NCBI GenBank assembly: GCA_004380135.1
Contig: QXCR01000008.1
Location: 62,001 to 126,000 of the forward strand
Length of the DNA stretch: 64,000 nt
Source: Stemphylium vesicarium
Lineage: Eukaryota; Ascomycota; Dothideomycetes; Pleosporales; Pleosporaceae
Reading direction: 5' to 3'
Below the pieces are notes generated by a model. It was given only the letters and a program-made list of their open reading frames with translations, searched no databases and was not told the origin of the DNA. Of the stretch, positions 21,818 through 33,326 are shown in pieces; position 1 is the first letter of the stretch; each line of letters begins with the position of its first letter. A program made the position numbers and the translations under genes.

Positions 21818-24800
21818 ATGAAGAGCTTTTTAAGGCTTAGTAGCGCAGTTGCGCTGGGCTGTCTTGCTGTTGAGAGTGCAGCCAGGGCTGTTGGCTATTC
21901 ACCCAAGGAATGGATTAAGCCGTATAAAAGGGAAGCTCTGCAGGATATCGTAAGTCCTGGGACCGGCCGGATGTGAGGATGCGGAGGGAGAGGCTAATGG
22001 ATTTTGCAGGTAACCTGGGATGAAGACTCGCTCTTCGTGCACGGAGAACGCATCTTCTTATATTCTGGCGAAGTCCACCCGTACAGACTTCCTGTTCCAG
22101 ATCTGTACATCGACATCTTCCAGAAGATCAAAGCGCTGGGCTACAATGGCGTTTCCTTCTACGTGGACTGGGCTTTGCTCGAGGGTAAGCCCGGTGTTTA
22201 CCGCGAAGAGGGCGTCTTTGACCTACAGCCTTTCTTTGATGCTGCGCAAGAAGCTGGCATTTACCTCATTGCCAGGCCTGGACCTTACATCAATGCTGAG
22301 GTGTCCGGAGGAGGCTTCCCTGGATGGCTTCAGCGAATCAACGGAACGCTGAGAACCCGTGCACCGGATTTCTTAGCAGCGACTGACAAGTGAGTTTATC
22401 ATTGAGGAGTTTTGCCTAAACTACTGCTAACGCTGTTCAGCTACATGAAACACGTCGGCGCAAAGATTGCTGGAGCTCAGATCACCAATGGCGGACCAAT
22501 TATTCTGGTTCAACCCGAGAATGAGTACACACAAGCACTTGACAGTATTCAGCCATTCCCCGACCCAGTCTACATGAACTATGTAGAAGACCAGATCCGC
22601 GATGCTGGCATCATTGTGCCCTTAATCAGCAACGACGCATCGCCAAAGGGCTACCTCGCTCCTGGTGATCCCGCGGGCGTAGATATCTATGGACACGATG
22701 GCTACCCTCTCGGCTTCGACTGCGCGAACCCCAACACATGGCCCGATGGCAACCTCCCAACGACCTGGCACGATTTGCACGAGGAGCAAAGCCCTACCAC
22801 ACCTTACTCTATTCTTGAATTCCAATCCGGTAGCTTCGACCCTGTAAGTATCGAATTTCCCGACTATTATGAGCTTTATCTAACAAGCTTCAGTGGGGAG
22901 GACCTGGTTTTGACAAGTGCGGAGTCTTGGTCGGCGCAGAGTTCAACCGTGTCTTCTACAAGCAGCTCTACAGTTTCGGTGTCACCATTCTGAACTTGTA
23001 CATGACTTACGGTGGTACCAACTGGGGTAACCTGGGTCACCCCGGAGGTTACACTAGCTACGACTACGCAGCTCCCATCAAGGAGGATCGCCAAGTTGAC
23101 CGCGCGAAATACAGTGAGCTCAAACTCCAGGCAAACTTCTTGAAGGTCAGCCCTGCTTACCTTACCGCTACCCGTGGTAACGCTTCGAACTCTACTTGGA
23201 CTACCACCAGTGATCTCAGCGTTACCCCTGCGTATGGCGATAAGACGAACTTCTACTTCTTGAGGCATTCCAAGTACAACTCGCTTGAATCCACGACCTA
23301 CAAGCTGAAGATCTCGACCTCTGCTTTCGGAAACATCACTGTACCGCAGATGAACGGTACTTCTCTTACGCTGAACGGACGTGATGCGAAGGTCCATGTC
23401 AGCGATTACGACATAGGTGGCACCAACATCGCCTACTCCACTGCTGAAATCTTCACTTGGCACAAATACGAGGAAAAGACTGTTGTCGTCATATACGGAG
23501 GATCTGGAGAGACCCATGAACTGGCTATCGCAGCTACTGACGCCGAAGTTATCGAGGGCGATGTCAAGAGCACTACAAGCCAAGGCCACACGATTGTCAG
23601 CTTCCAGACCGACTCTACCAGGAAGGTTGCCAAGTTTGGATCTGACAGCCCCATCTACGTATACATGCTCGGTAAGTCATCGGAAGCGCGTTGTACATGA
23701 GTGCATACTAATGTGGATTTCAGACCGTAACGAGGCCTTCAACTACTGGTCCATTGACCAAGCCCCTCATGACTCTTCGAACCCAGTCATCCTCAAGGCC
23801 GGCTACTTGATACGCACTGCCAAGGTCACTGGCGAAACTCTTGCCTTGACAGGTGATGTTAACGCTACAACCCCCGTTGAGGTCATCGGCGGCGCCTCTT
23901 CTGGCCTTCCCAAGTTGACCTTCAACGGCAAGGACCTCGACTTTGAAGTTTCCAAAGAGGGTTCTTTGACTGCAAACATTGATTTCCCTAAGCTCAACCT
24001 TGACATCCCTCAGCTGAGTGAGCTTGAATGGAAGTATGTCGACTCGCTTCCCGAGATCCAGTCAAGCTACGATGACAGCGAATGGACCGTAGCCGACCTG
24101 AAGGAGACCTACAACTCCCTCCGTCCATTAAATACCCCTGTATCGCTGTATAGCTCAGACTACGGCTACCACACGGGTACTCTGCTCTTCCGCGGTACTT
24201 TCACGGCTACCGGCAACGAGTCATCGTTCTACCTTTCCACCCAGGGTGGCTCGGCTTTCGGCTCATCCGCGTGGGTCGGCGACCAGTTCCTAGGCTCATG
24301 GCGCGGATACGATGCCGCGATGAATGGCAACGCTACTTTCACTATGCCTAACCTGGCCAAGGGCAAAACTTACACCATCACCGTTGTTGTCGACAACCAA
24401 GGCCTTGACGAAAACTGGACCATCGGTACCGAGACCATGAAGAACCCCCGCGGTATCCTAGACTATAAGCTATCCGGACACGATGCTTCAGATATCAACT
24501 GGAAGCTGACTGGTAACCTCGGCGGAGAAGACTATAAAGATATCTCTCGTGGTCCCCTCAACGAGGGCGGCTTGTACGTTGAGCGCCAGGGTCTTCACCT
24601 CCCCGGTGCGCTATCTGCATCTGACGCCAAATGGGAAAAATCCGCTGGCCCCGTCACCGACGGTATCACAGCCCCTGGTATCGGTTTTTTCGCCACCGAG
24701 TTCGACCTCAACATGCCATCTGGCTACGACATTCCCTTGAGCTTCACCTTCTCCAACGGCACTTCCTCTGGTAACGGCACTAGCGGATCCAGTGTCGCTG

Positions 24801-25066
24801 CCTACCGCGTCCAGCTTTACGTTAACGGCTGGCAGTACGGAAAGTACGTTAATAATGTTGGCCCGCAGACCAAGTTCCCCGTCACCGAGGGTGTGTTGAA
24901 CTACAATGGTACCAACTACCTCGGCGTATCACTTTGGGGATTGGATGCCGGTGCGACCAAAATTGAGGGATTGGAGTTGACTGTGGATGCTGAGATCTGG
25001 AGTGGACTGGATGGTGTGGCGACTGTCGAGGGACAGCAATACGAGAAGAGGGAGGGTGCATACTAA
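21818..25066 (+). CDS. lacA: Secreted beta-galactosidase, glycoside hydrolase family 35
   Basis: Hydrolyses terminal beta-galactosides, probably on plant cell-wall pectin and xyloglucan side chains outside the cell. Five exons (21818-21949, 22010-22389, 22441-22843, 22894-23671, 23724-25066) join to 1011 residues, the normal length for fungal LacA. A signal peptide is visible ([23 protein letters not shown]). The TIM-barrel domain has [11 protein letters not shown], the acid/base motif QPENEY with Glu199, and the nucleophile motif [13 protein letters not shown] with Glu297, matching Glu200 and Glu298 of the Penicillium enzyme by position. Later segments are the beta-sandwich domains typical of LacA ([21 protein letters not shown] closes the barrel). 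Many N-glycosylation sequons (NGT, NAT, NGS types) are present. It is upstream of and convergent with the FAD monooxygenase (139 bp between stops). Symbol given by family, not by proven orthology. Confidence 0.95.
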
Positions 25067-25205
25067 GATCTTGTCTTGAGGTCAGCAACCCCCTAATGTG
25101 AACTTGAAATGAAATAAAGATATGATTGTGATGACACTGTTTCCAAAACTTGTCTTTTCCCATATGTGCATCTTGACATGTCTAACTCTTCATCCTCGAA
25201 GGAAT

Positions 25206-26576
25206 TTACTCCGTGCCAGGCGCTTTCATGTTCATGCCAGGATACTCGGGCAACTTCCACTTTTCCGTCTTATCCTCTGGCAAGACCCACGTAAGTGCAC
25301 TAACGAGCAGATCAATCCTCATTACCGACAGCATCCAAACCACCTGATTCGCCGCCCAGGTACCCCAGCTAGACTGTGGATAAATACCGCTTCCATCCCG
25401 GATCCACCCAGCAAGCTGTTGGCACTCCCTCACCGGCTGCTGCATCATCGTCTCGTACGCCTTGAGCGCCGCATCCACATCATCAGAGCTTTTGGTAAGC
25501 TCACCCGCAAGCACATACGCGCCGACCAACGACAGCGTAGTCCCCATACCCGTGAAAGACGAGGGACAATATCCCGCATCACCAAGCAAAACCGTGCGTC
25601 CAGTGTACAACTGGCCCGCGGGCATTTTCACCTGCCCAATCTCCGTAGCGTAAAAATCCTCAACGTCATCTATCCCCTGCGTGAAGCGCGCACACTCCCA
25701 TCCCGCATCAGCATAAATACCCTTCCAAGCGTCTTTCTGCTCCCGCGAAGGGAGTTTCTGCACCTCTCGCATTTTCTCTAAACGCTGCTGCTGCGGCCCG
25801 TCTTTGAGGAGGAAGAGGTAGACCTGCGTTACTGGGCGGTCGCCCGTTCGCGTCATAACCATGCGCTTCTGCGGCGCGAAATAGATGCGTGCGAGGCTAT
25901 TTTCACGGGGGAGACGTGGGATATTGTAGTATGCGGCGTGGATATTGAGGGATTTGAAGGCTTCCTTGCTAGTGGGTTCGCCGAAGGCGAGGCGTCTGGT
26001 TCGTGAGCCTTGGCCGTCTGCGGCGACGATGAGGTTGTAGGTTTTGGTGTCGCCTGAGGAGAATGTGGCGGTTGTTGAGGTTGGGGTGGTTTTCGTGAGG
26101 GCGGTGACGCTGGTGTTGAAGATGTAGGTTAGACTTCCGTCGTTTCCTCCTTGAGTGTCGAAGATTTTTCGCTCTTTGAGACTTGTCGTATACATTAGAT
26201 GCACAAAGTCGCCGCGCATGAACTCGAATTCGTGGGTTAGTTGGAAGACTTTTGCTGTTTCGCCAGCTTTGGCGACGCCGAATTGCATCAGGCTTCGCCC
26301 TTGACTGTCGACGAGTTCCATGCCGCTTTCGTGTACACAGTGCTTGCGGAGTTCTTCAAGGAGACCCAATTGCCGCATCATGGGGATGCATTGGGCTTTG
26401 AGGTCGATCTGCTGGCCGCCTCTGCGGAGGGTAGGAGAGCGTTCTACGACTGTGATTCTGTAGTTGGGATTTGAACGCTGCAGGAGGAGGGCTAGGGCTG
26501 GACCGCATATTCCAGCCCCTACAATGAGGATGCTTAGGGAGGTTGCGGGTTTAGGTGACGATGATGAGTTCGCCAT
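25206..26576 (-). CDS. FAD-dependent monooxygenase (PHBH-fold, TetX-like)
   Basis: Single-exon gene of 456 residues starting at a true ATG (26576). Motifs of group A flavoprotein hydroxylases are complete: the Rossmann GAGICG at residues 20-25, the DG-type motif VAADGQGSRTR near residue 180, and the GD motif LLGDAGYCPSSFTGMG near residue 335, which contacts FAD. These enzymes hydroxylate aromatic or polyketide substrates with NAD(P)H and oxygen. The C-terminus carries a hydrophobic segment (VVWMLSVMRIDLLVSALTWV) that may be a membrane-associating helix. The substrate cannot be inferred; no biosynthetic cluster surrounds it. Lack of introns contrasts with most neighbours but is common in this family. 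Confidence 0.88.
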   Translation of the reverse strand: MANSSSSPKPATSLSILIVGAGICGPALALLLQRSNPNYRITVVERSPTLRRGGQQIDLKAQCIPMMRQLGLLEELRKHCVHESGMELVDSQGRSLMQFGVAKAGETAKVFQLTHEFEFMRGDFVHLMYTTSLKERKIFDTQGGNDGSLTYIFNTSVTALTKTTPTSTTATFSSGDTKTYNLIVAADGQGSRTRRLAFGEPTSKEAFKSLNIHAAYYNIPRLPRENSLARIYFAPQKRMVMTRTGDRPVTQVYLFLLKDGPQQQRLEKMREVQKLPSREQKDAWKGIYADAGWECARFTQGIDDVEDFYATEIGQVKMPAGQLYTGRTVLLGDAGYCPSSFTGMGTTLSLVGAYVLAGELTKSSDDVDAALKAYETMMQQPVRECQQLAGWIRDGSGIYPQSSWGTWAANQVVWMLSVMRIDLLVSALTWVLPEDKTEKWKLPEYPGMNMKAPGTE

Positions 26577-27277
26577 GTCGGAGGTGCTTGGATGAATTGC
26601 AACAACAGGGAGATGGAGTTGGAAATAGAACTGTACTGAAAGAACGTGCAGTGCGTTCTACTGAATGAGGATTCTGCATTTTCTCAACAGCTTCTTATAT
26701 TCTGGTGGCTATACATGGTGACCGCTATTGTCGTGCACTGCCAAAGACATGTCCGCAAGAAGATGTCGGCGACTGCATCACCGAGCGGTTCTCCGAGCTG
26801 GGTTTGTGCAGATTTTGTGGACTTGTGGGACTGGATTAGTCAAAAAAGGGCAATTGTTGCCTAGTTATATGCTGGCTTGGAGGCCGAATGTGATGTGTAA
26901 GCAGATGAAAGTAAGCCCGAAACGACGCGATGACTTGTTGAGACGACGAATTACGTATTCCATGACCGACCAGAGCACCTCCTAACGTGGCCATGTGTTT
27001 CTGGAGATTTGGAGTGTCGAAAGTCGAGGGAAGTTGACCATTTCGAGGTTATGGTGATGGCGTTGGATGCTAGGGCCCGGCCGGATTGCTTGGGATGCCA
27101 AGAAGGCTGAAGCTCATCGCTTCAACACCACAAGGTGCAGCCTCCATCACCCCACATCCCTCGGCCTAGCCTGTACAGTACGAACAGCAGCACTGCAGAC
27201 CACCGGAGTCACATAGCTGCCCTTGTTCTTTTTGAGACGGCCTTTGCGAGTAGCACTTAGTACCACAATACTTCACA
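26577..27277. promoter_or_regulatory. Divergent promoter region, monooxygenase / EMC5
   Basis: The 701 bp between two divergent start codons must hold both promoters. No specific element or supportable ORF was identified. Confidence 0.5.
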
Positions 27278-27787
27278 ATGGCCATCTTAGGCACGGCACT
27301 GAATGGCGTCGGCGCGCTATTGCTCACGCATGCGTAAGTCACGATTAATCCTGCACCAAATTTCGAGAGAGGAAGACGGCAACCAGGGCCAATTCCATCT
27401 GCCATGTAAACATACTGACATTCTCCAAGTGTCTACTCCACCCACGAGCACACGGCAACATTCGCTACGACGCCCTTACCCCTCGACATCTCCCTCGAGC
27501 TCCTCACTTCCATTCTCCTCCTTTCTCTCGGAATCGTCATATCCTTCGCGCCTCTGAAGCCAATACAATACGCGCAATGGGCAGGCCAGATTTCACGCGA
27601 AGGAAAGCACAGCGAGGGCCGCTACACCAGGGAAGGTGAAGCGGTTCTGAGTGAAGGCGATCCATACGCTTTTCTGGGGCTAGACGGAGGCATCAGTGCA
27701 AAGAGCGAGGGTAGGAGAGGCTTCTTTGATATCAAGGGGAAGAGGAAGGAATTCGAACACTGGATGAGGGAGGGTGGAAAGCAGTAG
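27278..27787 (+). CDS. EMC5: ER membrane protein complex subunit 5 (Mmgt family)
   Basis: EMC5 is part of the ER membrane complex that inserts tail-anchored and multipass membrane proteins; the family is also called MMGT (putative magnesium transporter). Exons 27278-27333 and 27430-27787 join to 137 residues, the expected length. The N-terminal helix AILGTALNGVGALLLTHAVY is followed by the STHEH segment and a second hydrophobic helix around SLELLTSILLLSLGIVISF. The family signature KPIQYAQWAGQISREG and the C-terminal FFDIKGKRKEFEHWMRE are both present, closely matching eukaryotic EMC5 proteins. The intron has a GTAAGT donor and CCAAG acceptor. It is convergent with the DUF5519 gene, with 230 bp between stop codons. 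Confidence 0.92.
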
Positions 27788-28017
27788 ATGGCTACCGGAT
27801 GCGCTGTTGGGCACGAGACCAGATGGAACGGTACAAAACGCTCAAGAAACCCGAGTGTCGAATTCGCCAACTATCCCCACCGTATCGTACAGCGCGAATA
27901 TCGTCCCATACCATATACCCGAATACAATAAACCCAGACGCCATGCTTGAACGCGCGAAACCCATAAATGCTTTCAGTCTGTATCCGTGAAGTGTCCTGA
28001 ACACCAATTCCACCCTC

Positions 28018-28929
28018 TCACGCATCGCTCGTCATTTGCTCTACCTTGTTGCCCCCGCACCCATTCACCCTACAAGCCCAGCACTCGTTGCCCAGCATCT
28101 CCTTCCTGATAGCCGCCACGTCTGCATTCTTCCTTCTCGGACCGACGTCATCCCCATTCACATCGATACCACTAACCCACCAGATGCCGGCAGCAATAAT
28201 CTTGGTGATAGTTTCCACCTCGTCCTTGTCTCTCGGTGCGTAAACCAGCACGAACTCGCGGGGCACGAATTTCCTACACCAGCCACCTCTAGCCAACGGA
28301 TGGCGCTCACCCCAGCCGCGCGCAATCATGAAGTTAGCATCTGCGGGATGCAGCGTCATATGCATGGACCCGTCGCTCGGATGCGCATGACAAATCTCCC
28401 CGCCGCACGTTCTCGTAATCGGAACACTTGTGAAAAGACCGGAACTATGCTTTTCGAAACAACTCGTTCGTTCCAGCAGTCTGTTCCTGGGGTCGATGGC
28501 CAACGCTTTGATCTTCTCCACTAGACATTCATAGATGCCCTCGCCGCTTCTCTGCGTCTGCTGTCGTTGTGGCGCGATACCACGAATCACCGGCTTCGTG
28601 CCTACGCGATGCGGTAACGCATCTTCGGCGAAGTAACCTTCTTGTGGGCGAAAATGAGGCGGGATGGCGATGGGACGCAGCGGATCTCGGAGGCAGATCA
28701 ATGAGAGGAGTTTGATCTTTAGGTAGCCCAGTGGTGTTGCCGGAGTACCGCCAGGGCCTAGGGATAGGAAAGCGCAGTAGTCTTTGTGGATGTAAAAGGC
28801 GGTTACAATGGGCAGCGTGAGGGCGAGGCACGTGGTGAGAATGTGCATGTGTGTTTCGGTGAACATGTTTGGCGACGGTAGTCTAACGCTTTGGAAGGCT
28901 GTGTCGGTATCCGTTGTGAGGTTCTGCAT
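28018..28929 (-). CDS. Luciferase-domain (DUF5519) membrane-anchored protein
   Basis: Single-exon protein of 303 residues from the ATG at 28929; the frame is open further upstream without an ATG, so the start could lie in an upstream exon. A hydrophobic segment near residues 30-45 (ILTTCLALTLPIVTAFYI) suggests a signal anchor. The C-terminal half matches the fungal luciferase domain (PF17648/DUF5519): GEICHAHPSDGSMHMTLH, then ARGWGERHPLA and VPREFVLVYAPRDKDEVE, then the hydrophobic IIAAGIWWVSG. The name is historical: these fungal proteins are not known to emit light and their activity is undetermined. A CxxCxxxGC-like run near the C-terminus (CWACRVNGCGG) follows the domain. Confidence 0.82.
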   Translation of the reverse strand: MQNLTTDTDTAFQSVRLPSPNMFTETHMHILTTCLALTLPIVTAFYIHKDYCAFLSLGPGGTPATPLGYLKIKLLSLICLRDPLRPIAIPPHFRPQEGYFAEDALPHRVGTKPVIRGIAPQRQQTQRSGEGIYECLVEKIKALAIDPRNRLLERTSCFEKHSSGLFTSVPITRTCGGEICHAHPSDGSMHMTLHPADANFMIARGWGERHPLARGGWCRKFVPREFVLVYAPRDKDEVETITKIIAAGIWWVSGIDVNGDDVGPRRKNADVAAIRKEMLGNECWACRVNGCGGNKVEQMTSDA

Positions 28930-30780
28930 ATTGCTTCTTCTGCAGTTGCGGCTACGACGAACAAGTATCGAACACCTTGAATTGTGAGTGGAGTGAACAA
29001 GTCCAGAGTTGCTGTGACATCTATTGCTTTTGTTCCCCAAGCAGCGCAGGCAGGTAGGTGGTGCTTGCTTCCACGGAAGGATTGATCCCCGCAAGTAAAC
29101 AAGTCGGTGTGTTCACAGTCGTGGGATTCCGCGGAAATTGCTCAGAATGACGTTGAGTTGATACAATGCGTCTAACGCATAGGGAAAGTGGTCTCTCAAA
29201 ACAAACTTAAAGGGTAACGTAAAGCCTGGAAGCCCCCAATGAAGCATACGCAACCTCTCCCCCAAAACACCGCACAAAGCCGTGTGCCCCAAGCCCTCTT
29301 TTATGTTGCCTACTAAACCCTCAGCCTCCGAAGATACCGCATCAGCCTATGCCCATTCAGCACCAAACGAACACCCGACCGACGTCAAACCCTCGCACCC
29401 CGTGCACCACTGTCCACGTGCTAGTCACTAATGCCGTTAGCAGTCTTCGCTTCAACGGTTAGCGGCCGCGCACTAACGTGGCTGATTGGTCCACATCACG
29501 GTGCCCTGTGACGCAGCTTCGTGACAATCATTCTTTCGCTTCCCTTTCTTTTCTCCACTTTTGTATTGGCCTGCTTTCGTCACTCTGGCGTCGCTGCGGT
29601 TGCTTGTTGAGGAGAAGAAAAGCTGGACCCGGCTATTAGGCAGGTAGGCCTGCTGCACGTCTGCGAGTCAGGTTTGAGTGGAAAAGTAAGCTGGTACCTT
29701 GTTCTGGCCCGATGGGCCTTTGCTTGGGGGTACTTGGAGTGTCCTCTTTGGAGAACGCGCTGAGCTCAGCATAATTGTCGGCGACTCTTGGCTGCGAGGG
29801 CAGTTCCGCGCGTGTATTGGTTTGCTTGGAGACTTACAGCTGATTTGAAACAGCGTCGTATGCACCTGCGGCTTCTATGTGTTGGGCAAGGGATGGCAGC
29901 CATCAACCCAGTTCTAGTTATGAATTCATCACGCAGAGTAGATGGTCATGACACTGTTCACTGTTTCCAGTGATGAAATCTCCTTCCACTGGCAATCATT
30001 TACACGATAGTCATGCCGGTGATGTTCGTGTGCACCCTGCAGCATGCAGTGTGCTTCTAGGGGCGGTGATGTCGTGGCGCCACGCGACTTAAGCTGTTTC
30101 CTTATCGTGCGACCCCGGAAATCAGAGGCCCGATATTGGAACAGGTTCAATCGGAACGCTCATTTTATGTTGAAACCGCCTGACAACCTCCAGTACATGG
30201 AAGTAGTTCTGAGCTGATTGGGTAGCACCTGGGCAGTAAAAGTCTTGAAGGAACTTTATTGTCGCTAGGTCTATCATCTCATCTCATAATTGCTCATAAC
30301 AGTTTTACATCGAAAATCATAGGGAGTTTAAGATGTTGGGCATTCTGGAGTGTCAGCCTAGGCGTTGGCAAAAGTGCCGCAAAGTATCCACCGAACTGGG
30401 TTTAACCCATTGGCAGATGCAAACTACGGTTTTGGGTCGATATGCGCAGCTTATTTGGCCTTCTATATCGGGGTTGCGAGACACCACAATTACTTATCGA
30501 GTGTTTTAGGAGCTCCGCTCTTGGCAGGATGCGTACAATATTGGGGTGTGTACATCATCGTACAGGTTATAAATCTGAAGTGGATTCTTCATTCGCGTTG
30601 ATTGGATTCATGCAGTCATTCGCAGGGACTATCTTCTACTATACCATCCGGCTTTAGGGATTCACTGCTGACTTGGCCATACTTTTATCTCAAAGAAGTA
30701 ACAACAGTGCAAGGGAGTGTCTACTTCTTGGCCCTGAATATTGCATTTCCTAGTTACTGCCATCAGCTCCAAACCACCCA
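28930..30780. other. Gene-free stretch of 1.85 kb
   Basis: Contains the promoter of the DUF5519 gene at the left and the 3' region of the aminotransferase gene at the right. An ORF at 30365-30601 encodes hydrophobic residues but starts at TTG and has no recognised family; it may be a decayed membrane-protein fragment or chance. Nothing else is supportable. Confidence 0.45.
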
Positions 30781-32109
30781 TCATAGCTTTAACAAGCTTC
30801 GATGTCTCCGCAGAAACTTTTCAACGCAGCCTGTAAATCTCTCCAATTCCTCCCAAGGCGTCCCCAGTATGATCGCCAGACTTCCCCGCTGCGTGATCCA
30901 GAACCCATCTTCTATCATCTCCAACCAAAAGAGCATGGTTAGATCACCATCCTCATGGCGATCCCTGTAGTTTCTGAGTTCCTTTTTGCCATCATGTAGG
31001 AAATGGATCCCCATAATCGTTCCCAAGCCAGTGACAGTCATCTTCGTGCCTTGAGTGAGTTCCTGGAGTCGACTTCTAAATCGATCGCCCATGGCGCTGA
31101 ACTCACGACTTACATGAGGCGTATAGACATGTGCCAGGCCGGTATATCCTGCTGCCATGCCGAGTGTATTATTGTTGAAAGTGCCCGAGTGCCCCAGCGG
31201 ATTCTTCTCTCGCGGGTCATACACTTGCATGACATCTTCTCGCCCTCCAAAAGCACCGAACGTAATTCCTCCACCAAGGAACTTACCCAAAGTAGTGATG
31301 TCTGGCTTCAGTCCTTCGATTTCTTGTAGACCGCCCGGTGCCAGACGGCTTGTTTGTACCTCGTCTAGGATGAAAACAGCGCCGACTTTCTTGGCCGATT
31401 CTTGCACTTGCTGCAGGAAGTCATGCGTTCCGACAAGACATGGTCCTCGTCCTTGCATACCCTCAATGACTACCGCAGCCACATCTTCAGACTCTTCAAT
31501 CTTTTTCCTAGTATCTTCGATGTCGTTAAATTCAGCGATGATCCAGTCGTCTTTATCGACACAGTTCTCTGCGGGGCGATTCTCGGGAAATGTATAGCAG
31601 CCTCCGTGATAGCCACCGGTGAAGACCACCACCTTCTGTCTCCCAGTGAAGCGTCGTGCACCCTGAATGGCATGCAAGTTCGCTTCCGTTCCCGAGTTCG
31701 TAAAACGGATGAGGTCGAGTTTGTAACGCGAACAGATCAATGAGGCGTGCCTTGTTTCCAGCGTAGTCGTACCGCCTAGATTGAGCCCGACATCCTTTAT
31801 GGTATCAATCAGTGCCGCCTGAATGAGTGGCTGCGAGTGGCCATAGAGACCGGCAGTGAATTCGCCAACCAGGTCCGTGTATGTGTGCCCATCTTCGGAT
31901 GTGACCTGGTAATCTTTTCCGCTTTTGAGAAACACTGGAAATGGTGCAGTATGAAGCACACTTCTCGTGTTACCTCCAGGTAGTCTTTTGCTGGCTTCTT
32001 CATGCAATCGCAAACTTTCCGGGTTTCTCTTTGCGAAACGTTCTTTGGCGACACGAAGTTGGTCACTGGCAGCAGCGTGCCCGTCGGAGTTATCGACGAT
32101 GGATGACAT
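30781..32109 (-). CDS. Class III PLP aminotransferase, glutamate-1-semialdehyde aminomutase-like
   Basis: Single-exon protein of 442 residues with a genuine ATG at 32109. Fold type I PLP motifs are intact: FTNSGTEAN at 136-144 (phosphate cup), GGYHGG, VVIEGMQG, FILDEVQTSR with Asp249, and the Schiff-base lysine Lys276 in TTLGKFLGGG. The order and the HSGTFNNN segment match glutamate-1-semialdehyde 2,1-aminomutase (HemL). Fungi make tetrapyrroles from glycine by ALA synthase, so a HemL role is unlikely; these fungal homologues probably transaminate other amino acids or amines. It is divergent from the epoxide hydrolase gene with 1.2 kb between starts. The real substrate is unknown. Confidence 0.87.
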   Translation of the reverse strand: MSSIVDNSDGHAAASDQLRVAKERFAKRNPESLRLHEEASKRLPGGNTRSVLHTAPFPVFLKSGKDYQVTSEDGHTYTDLVGEFTAGLYGHSQPLIQAALIDTIKDVGLNLGGTTTLETRHASLICSRYKLDLIRFTNSGTEANLHAIQGARRFTGRQKVVVFTGGYHGGCYTFPENRPAENCVDKDDWIIAEFNDIEDTRKKIEESEDVAAVVIEGMQGRGPCLVGTHDFLQQVQESAKKVGAVFILDEVQTSRLAPGGLQEIEGLKPDITTLGKFLGGGITFGAFGGREDVMQVYDPREKNPLGHSGTFNNNTLGMAAGYTGLAHVYTPHVSREFSAMGDRFRSRLQELTQGTKMTVTGLGTIMGIHFLHDGKKELRNYRDRHEDGDLTMLFWLEMIEDGFWITQRGSLAIILGTPWEELERFTGCVEKFLRRHRSLLKL

Positions 32110-33326
32110 TGAGCTGGTTGAAGAGGAAAGATGAGACCGCTATCAAAGCAAGTGATGTGGGGATGCGGGTTCTCATATAGTCGGTCCTAACACGCTACGG
32201 CCCGGTGCAAGCTCATCGGGGGTTCGGTTTCCCGAAAATGGGGGACTCGTATTCAGGGCGCCTTGCCGTGATGGCTTGCCGCGGTTCGTGACTCAGTCTC
32301 ACCGCGTGTCTTATGACCGGTAGTGCAGTAGTGCCCGTATGCCATTGTTGTCCGACGGCAAGCCATCACTGCTCTGGATGCACTCCGTGGTACCCGTCCC
32401 CACCTGGTATATTTAGAATGTACCCAGATGCATCTCTTTCAGATACACACTTATCACGAAAACTGGATTGTCAAAACGTGTTGACAATTCCATCGCGTCG
32501 CGGGAAAGCGGATAAGGCAGGCAAAGAAGGCATTGAGTTAGGGAGACAACAATGATCGGTGCGGATCAGACATCATTCCGATGAGTTCCGACTGATGCCG
32601 AGCCCCGCATGGAGAAGCTGTGTACCTGTTCGTCACGCTTTGAACTCATCATTCCAACCTCGCCACACCAGCGACCGCAGAGACTTTCCTTCTCAAATTT
32701 ACCAGATGAAAGAACATTTGTAAGATCAATGGTCGCAGAGGTCACCTTCTGCTCAGTGGAGCGGAGCGCCGCCGAATTGGGCGCAAGCAGACACCCATTA
32801 AGCTTCTCTGGACTCTCGTGCTGGTGCTATGCTACATCCTTGAGTAGTGTTACATTAGATGCAGCCCGGGTTAGCTTCCGGAGCTTAAAGAAGTAAGCAC
32901 CCTATGAAAGACTAAGGCCCTACAATACTGCTACGTCATACGGCTCCCCTCTTAAACACAACTCTCGACGGTACAACTTGCAGCTGTTGAACCTGTGATA
33001 CGGGAACCCTCATGACTAGGACGCTCATGCTACTGAATGAGGAATCTTTCTGCCGGCAAAGCTCTAGTCTGAGCACATGATGATATGCATGCTATATCTG
33101 TATAATTACTAAGCCCTACACTAGTCATTGTTCGGGCTACTGTGAAGTGCTTGAGACGGGTGTAAGCATAAAATCTATCGTCATCTCACTCAGGGTATCC
33201 AATGAAATATCAAGCTAGCCAGCCTTGGAAAGAGGAAGTGGGGTATATCACCCCTTCACACCCTGACATGTAAGGAGCAATTCGCCTTTGAGATATCCAG
33301 TCTACAGCGTCTCAATATTTTCTACA
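32110..33326. promoter_or_regulatory. Divergent intergenic region, aminotransferase / epoxide hydrolase
   Basis: This 1.2 kb stretch between divergent starts presumably carries both promoters. No supportable ORF, RNA or repeat was found. Confidence 0.5.

Noticed and set aside
22876..23589. 237-codon minus-strand ORF opposite the beta-galactosidase gene
   Set aside because: Antisense mirror of GH35 coding sequence, with no start context or family resemblance of its own.
30365..30601. 78-codon hydrophobic ORF
   Set aside because: It begins with TTG, has no recognisable family and lies in a spacer; at best a decayed fragment.
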